From an uncultured Blautia sp. (GTDB lineage: Bacteria; Bacillota; Clostridia; Lachnospirales; Lachnospiraceae): DNA of 26,702 nucleotides. A program made the position numbers and the translations under genes. The stretch is from the NCBI GenBank assembly GCA_900539525.1, contig UQCM01000037.1, positions 1 through 26,702 on the forward strand, read 5' to 3'. The notes under the pieces were generated by a model. That model ran no database searches. It was not told the origin of the DNA and saw nothing but the letters and a program-made list of their open reading frames with translations. Of this stretch, positions 6,953 to 13,159 are shown piece after piece. Each line of letters begins with the position of its first letter. Position 1 is the first letter of the stretch.

Positions 6953-7249
6953 CTATGCTAACAATATTCTCACTAATTTTTCCCGGGCCAGATCAATCGC
7001 AGCATCTATAAATACACTTACATACAAAACCAGAAATGCTGAAACGATCAGGCAGAACAAAAATACAACCTGCGCCCAATCCTGGTAACAGATAATCGTT
7101 CCTATTGCCAAAGCTACCAGTCCAAGCACCACGAATGATTTAGCAATTGAAACCATATTCACAACCAGCTTAACGAGTATTCCCACGATTATGAGAATAA
7201 ACCAGACCGGAATCAATAATATTTTCCCAATGAGCTTTAAACAAAACAT
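6953..7249 (-). CDS. Small three-segment membrane protein
   Basis: A 98-aa very hydrophobic protein with three likely membrane segments, about residues 5-30, 33-55 and 58-80, and a charged C-terminal tail (DLAREKLVRILLA). A strong gaggaggag ribosome site precedes the start, 17 bp after the repA stop. Small membrane proteins are common behind repA in RepA_N-type plasmids and ICEs of gut Firmicutes. No family was recognised; a role in copy control, exclusion or conjugation cannot be separated. Confidence 0.65.
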   Translation of the reverse strand: MFCLKLIGKILLIPVWFILIIVGILVKLVVNMVSIAKSFVVLGLVALAIGTIICYQDWAQVVFLFCLIVSAFLVLYVSVFIDAAIDLAREKLVRILLA

Positions 7250-7266
7250 CTTTCTCCTCCTCTCAG

Positions 7267-8259
7267 TCAGACAGCAAACTGCGGCATGTCATGATTCACT
7301 TCTGCCTTATAGTACCCATCGATCGTTGTCGGGGCATTGAATAATGCTGCCAGCATATATTTCTTGATATTTTTCACCTTTGATGTATTCTTCTTGAAAC
7401 AGTCAAGAACATACTCGATGTGGGAATAATTCAGTTTTAAAAACTTGCCGCGTACCAGTTCTGCCGGATACCAGTTACTTGCGATCAGGATCTTTTCGCT
7501 ACTGCACAGAACTGTTTCCAAAATAAGCTCATAAATGCCCTGAATCAATGCTTCGTCATACTGATACGCAATAAGTAATGACTCATAATCTATGTTTTCC
7601 TTGATGAGATCCTGATAAGCGGATACCGTATTCATCATATCAACATCTGATCTCTGTCTATCGGATATGATTTGATCTGATTTATTCTTACTCTCTTTAA
7701 TATCGCTAGTATTATTATAATTAGAGTTTGAATTGCAAACTTCTTGAAGTTTATTTTCAGGACTTCTTGAAGTTTGTTTTTGGGACTTCAAGGAGTTTGT
7801 TTTATAAACTTCTGCATCTTCCAGAGTATCAACATTGGTTTGTTTTGTAAACTTCTGTGCTTCCTCTGCTGATTGTTCCGCCTGTTCCTCATAGACCATG
7901 AAGCTTTTTACATATATGATGTTAGCTTTTCCAAATCCCTGCCTGCGCTTTTCAATCAAACCGATTCCATTCTCATCATCCAGTTCCTGCAGCGATTTTA
8001 CAGCTTTATTCCTTCCACAGTTCAACAGTTCCATGATATCTTCAATGGAAAAATAGATGTATGCCCGGTTCTGTTCATCAAACCACTGATTTTTGATGGA
8101 CAAAGACATTCTATCCAGCATCAGACCGTATAATATCTTTGCATCACTGCTCAGATTTTTAAAATATTCATTTTTGAATAAAAGTTTTGGTATCCGGTAG
8201 AAGCTGTACTGATCAGCTTCATTCCCGTAAAAGTATCGAAATGTCAATTTCTGATCCAT
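7267..8259 (-). CDS. repA: Replication initiator, RepA_N family
   Basis: A 330-aa protein. The first ~115 residues form the RepA_N winged-helix domain: RYFYGNEADQYSFYRIPKLL, AKILYGLMLDRMSLSIKN, the YFSIEDIMELLNCGRNKAVK helix-turn-helix and IGLIEKRRQGFGKANIIYVK. A polar Ser/Asn/Lys-rich linker (about 130-210) and a C-terminal domain (about 215-330) follow. RepA_N proteins start theta replication of low-copy Firmicute plasmids by binding repeats inside their own gene, and such 23-bp repeats are present at 7739-7819. The start at 8259 was preferred to the 8310 codon because ggaaaggagaaaat precedes it. It is fifth in a tight operon. Both domains are complete in length. Confidence 0.85.
   Translation of the reverse strand: MDQKLTFRYFYGNEADQYSFYRIPKLLFKNEYFKNLSSDAKILYGLMLDRMSLSIKNQWFDEQNRAYIYFSIEDIMELLNCGRNKAVKSLQELDDENGIGLIEKRRQGFGKANIIYVKSFMVYEEQAEQSAEEAQKFTKQTNVDTLEDAEVYKTNSLKSQKQTSRSPENKLQEVCNSNSNYNNTSDIKESKNKSDQIISDRQRSDVDMMNTVSAYQDLIKENIDYESLLIAYQYDEALIQGIYELILETVLCSSEKILIASNWYPAELVRGKFLKLNYSHIEYVLDCFKKNTSKVKNIKKYMLAALFNAPTTIDGYYKAEVNHDMPQFAV
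7739..7819. repeat. 23-bp iterons inside repA (candidate replication origin)
   Basis: acttcttgaagt starts at 7739 and at 7762, acttcaaggagt at 7785 and the decayed acttctgcatct at 7808: four units with an exact 23-bp step. Each core is an inverted repeat, acttc/gaagt with 2 bp between. Since 23 is not a multiple of 3, the encoded peptide is not repetitive, so the repeats are conserved as DNA. RepA_N plasmids are known to hold their origin in this central part of rep. Confidence 0.75.
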
Positions 8260-8306
8260 ATTTTCTCCTTTCCTGCGGTAGTAGTTCCATAATGGACATT
8301 TCTTAC

Positions 8307-8657
8307 TCACGCTACCGCAAAGTCTTTTACGTAATAAATGCTTGGCAGCCCCATGCCTCTAAAATGCTTTTCTATAAGTCCGGCATTTTCAAGCTCTGTC
8401 AGACATTCCCTTGCTTTTTTTCTGGTTACTCCCATGTCTTTCTGGATTTCCTGAATCGGATAAACAACATACATCCGGTTTCTTTCATCGACCCATTTAT
8501 TCTTCACCGCCATTCCCATACGGTCTAAAAGAAGACCGTAGAGAACTTTTGCATGAATGGTAATTCCCGTAAATATTTTTTCAGTAACCAGCATCTTTGG
8601 AATATGTATAAAAGAATACTGATCCGCCTGTTTTCCATACATATATTTAAAATCCAT
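8307..8657 (-). CDS. Stand-alone RepA_N N-terminal domain protein
   Basis: A 116-aa protein homologous to the N-terminus of the RepA next to it: KYMYGKQADQYSFIHIPKML, AKVLYGLLLDRMGMAVKN, YPIQEIQKDMGVTRKKAREC and GLIEKHFRGMGLPSIYYVK. It ends just after the winged-helix domain and lacks linker and C-terminal domain. The ATG at 8657 overlaps the parB stop (TGATG) and follows aggagg, so it is translationally coupled. It could be a second DNA-binding protein that regulates or competes with RepA, or the remnant of a duplicated repA. The reading frame is clean and the stop is sharp, which favours a kept gene. Confidence 0.75.
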   Translation of the reverse strand: MDFKYMYGKQADQYSFIHIPKMLVTEKIFTGITIHAKVLYGLLLDRMGMAVKNKWVDERNRMYVVYPIQEIQKDMGVTRKKARECLTELENAGLIEKHFRGMGLPSIYYVKDFAVA

Positions 8658-9574
8658 CACATTACCTCCTGTTCCTGTTTCCATTTCTCCAATAATGATT
8701 CAATCACTTTCTCCACGTCTTCCGATGTATAATTCTTTGGAAAATATTTCGTCAGCTTCTTTTCATTCAAAGTTACCTTTCTTGCCGGAGCCTTTACCGG
8801 AATATGGCTATTCAGAATACTGATCATCAGACTCTGGGTAACCGGTCCTTGTCCAAGATAATTTCTTAAAGCTGCAATTTGATTTGGTTTGATAAATCCA
8901 TTGTCACAGATATATTCATAAATCCATTCCTGCACATCCTGCGGAATATATGAGATATCAACAGCAATGGTAAAGTTCAGACGTTTCTTATCTACCAATT
9001 CCAGTAAATCTGGGATAAGTTCTGTCAAACGGATGAAACGTTGGATCTGTTTTGAACTTTCTCCAACCTGTTGGGCTAAAACATCCCTTGAAACCAGTCC
9101 AGATAAATTCTGGTCATTTTGACCAGAATTATTTTTGGATGGTCTGCCAGCTTGACGTTTCATTGCTTCAAGTTTCATCTTATAAGCAAATGCCTTTTCA
9201 CTCGGAAGTAACTCCTCCCTCTGAATATTGGCATCTACCATAGCGATTACTGCATCATCATCCGTCATTTCCCTAACGATTGCTGGTATGGTTACAAGAC
9301 CTGCCAATTGGGCTGCGTGCATTCTCCGGTGTCCGGATATCATTTCATAACCATCATGATTGTCTGGACGGATCAGAACAGGAGTAAGTACACCATTTTC
9401 CTGAATACTGTCAATCAGATCCTGCATTTTTTCATCATCAATCACTTTAAATGGGTGTCCGGCAAAAGGATGTATTTTATCAATCTCGATCTCCATTGCA
9501 GACTCTTCATTTACAACTCCCAGAAGTTCATCAATACTTGTCAGTTTGATTTTCTCGCCGCTTCTATTTTTCAT
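8657..9574 (-). CDS. parB: ParB-like partition protein, plasmid type (downstream copy)
   Basis: A 305-aa ParB/Spo0J-type protein. The N-terminal nuclease-like domain has IEIDKIHPFAGHPFKV, then ISGHRRMHAAQLAGL (box II) and MVDANIQREELLPSEKAFA (the 'eNiQREdL' CTP-binding motif). A central HTH follows (RDVLAQQVGESSKQIQRFIR), then a C-terminal domain ending in a basic, acidic-mixed helix. The start at 9574 overlaps the parA end by 11 bp and has aggagg; the longer 9661 start would lie within parA. Unlike Spo0J it has the 'HPFKV...GRPSK' form typical of ICE- and plasmid-borne ParB. It should bind a centromere and stimulate the neighbouring ParA. Confidence 0.85.
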   Translation of the reverse strand: MKNRSGEKIKLTSIDELLGVVNEESAMEIEIDKIHPFAGHPFKVIDDEKMQDLIDSIQENGVLTPVLIRPDNHDGYEMISGHRRMHAAQLAGLVTIPAIVREMTDDDAVIAMVDANIQREELLPSEKAFAYKMKLEAMKRQAGRPSKNNSGQNDQNLSGLVSRDVLAQQVGESSKQIQRFIRLTELIPDLLELVDKKRLNFTIAVDISYIPQDVQEWIYEYICDNGFIKPNQIAALRNYLGQGPVTQSLMISILNSHIPVKAPARKVTLNEKKLTKYFPKNYTSEDVEKVIESLLEKWKQEQEVM

Positions 9575-10349
9575 TTTCCAAAACCTCCTGTGTAAGATTC
9601 TTATATGCATTGGATACTTTACTCTTAGGGCAGTGGGCATAAATGCTGATTCCCTCTGCACTTGTTTCTGCCGCTTTTACGGATAACGGTATTACATTTT
9701 CAAAAATCGTTATCTTTGATCCGTATGTAACATGGAGCATCATTGAAATATCCTTTGCATAGTTTGTTCGGAAATCTACCATCGTCAGCAGAATTCCCAT
9801 AATCTGCAATTTCCTGTTCAGTCTTTTCTTTACCATAGAAATGGTTTTGATCAGCTGCTGGAGACCTTTCACCGGCAAATATGCTGCCTGTACCGGAATC
9901 AGAACTGCATCCGAAGCAACCAGTGCATTGATCGTCATCATGCCAAGGCTGGGCATACAGTCGATCAGGATATAATCGTATCGTTCTCTCATCATTTCGA
10001 TATAATCTTTCATGATCATTTCCCGGCTCATCACATTTCCCAGTGTTACTTCCAGGGCTGACAATTCAATATTTGCCGGTAACAGATCCACATTTTCCTC
10101 ATGATGAAGAATTCCATCCTCCGGTTTTATTTCTTCCTCATTAATAACTGCCAGCATAATTGTTGCCAGGGTAGTACCAAGATCATCCGGTTCCACATAC
10201 CCAAGACTGGCTGTCAGGCTTCCCTGGGGATCCGCATCAATCAAAAGCACCTTTTTCCCTTCTTTCGTCAGGCCGATCCCTAAGTTTACTGTTGTCGTTG
10301 TCTTTCCGACCCCGCCTTTCTGATTTGTAACAGCGATTACTTTACACAT
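9564..10349 (-). CDS. parA: ParA-type partition ATPase, plasmid type
   Basis: A 261-aa ParA/MinD ATPase. The deviant Walker A is KGGVGKTTTT at residues 11-20, with LLIDADPQG at about 35-43 and YILIDCMPSLGMMTINAL as Walker B. It lacks the N-terminal HTH of type Ia ParA, so it is the short Soj-like form. It would move plasmid or element copies along the nucleoid by ATP-dependent DNA binding. It is flanked on both sides by ParB-like genes: 18 bp after the upstream one, and overlapping the downstream one by 11 bp. The ribosome site is ggagg, 8 nt before ATG. It is clearly distinct in sequence from the chromosomal Soj at 16116-16889. Confidence 0.9.
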   Translation of the reverse strand: MCKVIAVTNQKGGVGKTTTTVNLGIGLTKEGKKVLLIDADPQGSLTASLGYVEPDDLGTTLATIMLAVINEEEIKPEDGILHHEENVDLLPANIELSALEVTLGNVMSREMIMKDYIEMMRERYDYILIDCMPSLGMMTINALVASDAVLIPVQAAYLPVKGLQQLIKTISMVKKRLNRKLQIMGILLTMVDFRTNYAKDISMMLHVTYGSKITIFENVIPLSVKAAETSAEGISIYAHCPKSKVSNAYKNLTQEVLENEK

Positions 10350-10367
10350 TCTTCATTCCTCCGTTTC

Positions 10368-11243
10368 TTATTTGTCCCAGTATTGTTCCATCCATATTTT
10401 TAAGATTGCTACGATTTCACGCTTCATCATTTCCGGTGTATAGTTGTTGGGAAAATATCTGTGAAGCTGTTCATTTGTAAATGTGACTCTTGTTATTTCT
10501 CCTTTTTTTATTTCACTGAGAATTTCCTGCATCTTTTCTAAAGTCAGCTTTCCATCTTTGCTCAATTTTTTTATTCGCTGTGCCTGAGAAAGAGAGGGCA
10601 CTGACTGAGCATAATCCATGGCTTCGATTAGCTGTTTTTGTTCCTTTTCCTTTAATGCTGCCAGTTCAACTGCCGGATTGAAGGAAATAAGTTCATCATC
10701 TAACTGCTGTAAAAGCTCTGGAATCAGATTCGTGAGAGTAATATATCTTTGCACCTGCTTTGGACTTTCACCTGTTTCTTCTGCGATTATTTCCACTGTT
10801 CTCTTTCCTTTTAAATTGTGGTCGATTTGGCTACGCGGTCTTCCTGCAGTCCTTTTCATAGCATCATTCTTCATTTTGTAAGCAAAAGCTTTCTCGCTGT
10901 AACTGATCCGTTCTCTTTGTAGATTAGCATCTACCATTTTAATAATGGCTTCTTCATCGTTCATTACTCGTATAATCACCGGTACTTTTCGATATCCAAG
11001 CTGCTGAGCCGCATATTTTCTTCTGTGGCCTGAGATAATTTCATATACTCCATCCGGCACTGGCCTTACGATCAGCGGATTCAATACACCATACTGTTTG
11101 ATACTGTCCTTCAGGAGATGCATTTCTTTATCGTCAGTCACTTTAAATGGATGGTCTTTAAAAGATCTGAGTCTTTCAATCTCAATTTCTATGACTTTCT
11201 CATCCTCAAACAGCCTGTTTGATTCGTTTTCTTTTTCTGCCAT
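10368..11243 (-). CDS. Second ParB-like protein, first gene of the Rep/Par operon
   Basis: A 291-aa ParB-family protein with IEIERLRSFKDHPFKVTD, ISGHRRKYAAQQLGYRKVPV (box II), MVDANLQRERISYSEKAFAY, the HTH region ETGESPKQVQRYITLTN and a C-terminal segment (VTFTNEQLHRYFPNNYTPE) that parallels the end of the downstream ParB. The two proteins are therefore paralogues of one family. The start at 11243 was chosen for aaaggaggag 5 nt upstream; the longer frame to 11327 has no ribosome site. It leads the operon, 18 bp before parA. Two ParB-like partners for one ParA is unusual: one may bind the centromere and the other regulate the operon. Confidence 0.82.
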   Translation of the reverse strand: MAEKENESNRLFEDEKVIEIEIERLRSFKDHPFKVTDDKEMHLLKDSIKQYGVLNPLIVRPVPDGVYEIISGHRRKYAAQQLGYRKVPVIIRVMNDEEAIIKMVDANLQRERISYSEKAFAYKMKNDAMKRTAGRPRSQIDHNLKGKRTVEIIAEETGESPKQVQRYITLTNLIPELLQQLDDELISFNPAVELAALKEKEQKQLIEAMDYAQSVPSLSQAQRIKKLSKDGKLTLEKMQEILSEIKKGEITRVTFTNEQLHRYFPNNYTPEMMKREIVAILKIWMEQYWDK

Positions 11244-11437
11244 TGAACTCCTCCTTTTCCTGTAATCCAAACAACATTTGCTGCAACACGGATTGTTCCG
11301 CTTACGCTTCCACAATCCTGAGAACATTCGTATTTCGCATTATCATGCTCCATACTCATGTTCTTGCGGGTCGCTAATAGATTCTTCTTCCTTTGTGCAA
11401 GCACAGTCATCAGAATCTATTGCTCCCCTGTTGCATC

Positions 11438-11491
11438 AAAAAATGCCCGTTTAGATTAGATTCTTATATTTGAATCTGATCCAAACGAGCA
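11438..11491 (-). terminator. Strong intrinsic terminator/attenuator in the Rep/Par operon leader
   Basis: On the minus strand a 16-bp stem (11472-11487 with 11448-11463, one G-U pair and one mismatch) plus three more pairs closes an 8-nt loop and is followed by TTTTTT (complement of 11438-11443). It lies about 195 bp upstream of the first operon gene. It either stops transcripts coming from the tRNA or acts as an attenuator. Confidence 0.65.
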
Positions 11492-11765
11492 TCCCGTTTG
11501 CATTAGCTACAGCTAATGAAATATTCTATTGTTTCAGCTAATGGATGTTTGCAGAAGTTCCTTTCAGCGAGGGATTTTACTCCATTTTACCTTGTTTTAC
11601 ATCCCCGATCTGAGGTTTCAACAGGAACGAACCCCGATGTTAGCAGAAAGTCCATTTTTTCCTGTTTGCAAAACAGCATTTTTGATTAGCTGCCAGCTAA
11701 CAAAAATCACTTCAAATTAGCTGGAAATTCATTCCCTGCCTGCCTTTTCTTATCTCATTGCAAAG

Positions 11766-11816
11766 AAAAAAGCGGCTCATGACATAGCATTTTCTGCTAA
11801 TCATTACCGCTTTTTT
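11766..11816 (-). terminator. Terminator of tRNA-Arg
   Basis: aaaaaagcgg (11766-11775) pairs with ccgctttttt (11807-11816), with an inner agca/tgct helix. On the minus strand it starts 7 nt after the tRNA 3' end and ends in a run of T. Confidence 0.7.
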
Positions 11817-11822
11817 AGTAAC

Positions 11823-11894
11823 CGTCCCCTGCGGGAATCGAACCCACAGCTAGCGCTTAGGAGGCGCTTGTTTTATCCGTTAAACTAAGAGGAC
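11823..11894 (-). tRNA. tRNA-Arg (anticodon CCT)
   Basis: The minus strand folds as a full cloverleaf: acceptor GTCCTCT with AGGGGAC (one G-U pair), D arm GTTTAACGGATAAAAC, anticodon stem AGCGC/GCGCT with loop CTCCTAA giving anticodon CCT, and T arm GTGGG-TTCGATT-CCCGC. No CCA is encoded; the discriminator is G. It reads AGG codons. It lies at the edge of the Rep/Par element and is a plausible integration site, since the 5' half is duplicated at 12126-12164. No clear promoter was found directly upstream. Confidence 0.93.
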
Positions 11895-12125
11895 ATTACC
11901 GATTTTTGGCTTAAACACTGGGTTTTTGCCACTTTGGTTCGGTAACCGTTTTATGATTTTCAGCTAATTTTGATTAGCTGGATATCATCAGATTATTCAT
12001 TTTATTAACAGTAGAGCATCCGCCAGAATGGGGAAAGCTCCGTTGTTAATTTTGTCTCTTCCAGAATAGATTCGAACTCCAAGTTCTTTTTTCATTTTTC
12101 CTTCAGGGTTCAGCCGCGGCTCCTT

Positions 12126-12164
12126 CTTAGGAGGCGCTTGTTTTATCCGTTAAACTAACAGGAC
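12126..12164 (-). pseudogene. Duplicate 5' half of tRNA-Arg(CCT), candidate att repeat
   Basis: Positions 12126-12158 are identical to 11856-11888 (33 bp, from the anticodon loop to the D arm), and after one mismatch the next 5 bp also match. The copy therefore holds the 5' end through the anticodon loop of the tRNA, in the same orientation, exactly 270 bp away. Past the anticodon the sequence diverges and cannot form the anticodon stem. About 55-60 nt further, a T-arm-like GTTCGAATC occurs at about 12070-12080. It may be a recombination scar (att) or a decayed tandem tRNA. Confidence 0.7.
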
Positions 12165-12169
12165 CTGTC

Positions 12170-12204
12170 ATACCGGAACAGTCGTGACTGTTCCGGTATC
12201 TTTT
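12170..12204. terminator. Long perfect inverted repeat between DUF3881 and tRNA copies
   Basis: The arms at 12170-12183 (ataccggaacagtc) and 12186-12199 are fully complementary over 14 bp with only 2 bp between. TTTT follows on the plus strand. It lies downstream of the DUF3881 gene and can act as a terminator; the T-tail is better on the plus strand. Confidence 0.5.
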
Positions 12205-12257
12205 CAGAACGAATCTTATTTTAACATATCTATACCTGCTTCCGCAAGTACTTTCTT

Positions 12258-13139
12258 TTAATTTTCCGGGAAATTTACACATCCCTGCAGCCAGACGACT
12301 CCTTTAAATCGTCTTCCCACTTCGGGCTCGCCCAGAAGATCTCTCTTATTGATACAGATATCAAAATTCAGGTCATTGCAGTCCAGGTTCATCTTATAAA
12401 TCTTTTCTTTCGTATAATCATTCTCAACTTTCTGGATACTCTTAATCTCACCCATGATATGGTACTGATCGCACTCTGCGCCGTATGGCATGAAGTATGT
12501 TTCTACAATGCTGAATACATCCTCCTGCTGGATTCTTCTGGTAATTGTCGTATACATATCAATATCTTCAAGAGTCAGACTTTCGATTGCCTCCTCATTT
12601 CCCTGCCGTGCTTCCGCAATCAGACGGCTTCTTTTTCTGGCAGCCTCTCTGTCGGAATGTGTCAGATTTTCATTTCTGCATACGGGGAGCAGTATTTTTC
12701 CCTGAAGTGAAAGCCCTGAGATTGTGGCACTGATATTCTGGTTCAACAGATTTCCCATAATATTTTCTCTTTTGTACTTTGCAGCATTCTGCAGATAGAA
12801 AATGAGTGACACCCCTACCCTGATATCTTCACATATACCGGAAAATGATTCATTTCCCCCGCGCTTTTCAACAACAATCTCATCTGTGGTGGTAATTCCG
12901 CTGCCGTTCAGATAGGGAAAATAGTATTCCTGATGGAACCCTTCCCGATCCAGCATTCCGCAGACGGTTATCCCCATATCCGGTCCAAAAGATTTGGAGT
13001 ATTCCACAAAAGCGAGCCCTTTATCCTCTTTCGAAACATTTCTTACATCATACTCATAAAAAACATCCTGAATCAGATCCCTGATATCGCTTCCATCCTT
13101 TATACTACTGAAACCTATCGCCCGTAAATAGCTATGCAT
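12258..13139 (-). CDS. DUF3881 family protein
   Basis: A 293-aa soluble protein beginning MHSYLRAIGFSSIKDGSDIR. It resembles the DUF3881 proteins that are common and conserved in Lachnospiraceae, often beside housekeeping genes; their function is unknown. The middle contains a basic stretch (DREAARKRSRLIAEARQGNE) followed by acidic helices (ESLTLEDIDMYTTITRRIQQ), and the C-terminal part is beta-rich (FDICINKRDLLGEPEVGRRF). No signal peptide or membrane segment is seen. The start follows the serS stop by 20 bp, so the two are co-transcribed. The family call is from memory and its role is unassigned. Confidence 0.65.
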   Translation of the reverse strand: MHSYLRAIGFSSIKDGSDIRDLIQDVFYEYDVRNVSKEDKGLAFVEYSKSFGPDMGITVCGMLDREGFHQEYYFPYLNGSGITTTDEIVVEKRGGNESFSGICEDIRVGVSLIFYLQNAAKYKRENIMGNLLNQNISATISGLSLQGKILLPVCRNENLTHSDREAARKRSRLIAEARQGNEEAIESLTLEDIDMYTTITRRIQQEDVFSIVETYFMPYGAECDQYHIMGEIKSIQKVENDYTKEKIYKMNLDCNDLNFDICINKRDLLGEPEVGRRFKGVVWLQGCVNFPEN

Positions 13140-13159
13140 TTCTTCACCTGCCTTTTGAC

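Larger units (their letters stand above)
11501..11980. repeat. Cluster of AGCTAA/TTAGCT motifs, several as inverted pairs
   Basis: Eight copies of AGCTAA on either strand lie at 11503, 11511, 11536, 11687, 11695, 11717, 11962 and 11975. Inverted pairs are CATTAGCT-AC-AGCTAATG (11501-11518), TTAGCTG-C-CAGCTAA (11686-11700) and CAGCTAA-6 bp-TTAGCTG (11961-11980). Fewer than one copy would be expected by chance in 480 bp. The cluster is upstream of the parB-parA-parB-repA operon, where plasmid centromeres and Par operators are often located. The site is unlike parS of the chromosome. Function is inferred. Confidence 0.6.

Noticed and set aside
11189..11410. 73-aa minus-strand ORF upstream of the first ParB-like gene, with two Cys near the middle
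   Set aside because: It overlaps the well-supported start of the ParB-like gene in another frame, has no ribosome site and no recognisable motif.
12040..12164. Possible group I intron or long-insert tRNA-Arg formed by the second 5' half and the T-arm-like GTTCGAATC
   Set aside because: The insert is only some 45-50 nt, much too short for a group I intron, and the acceptor and anticodon stems do not pair well. It is better explained as a scar or decayed copy.
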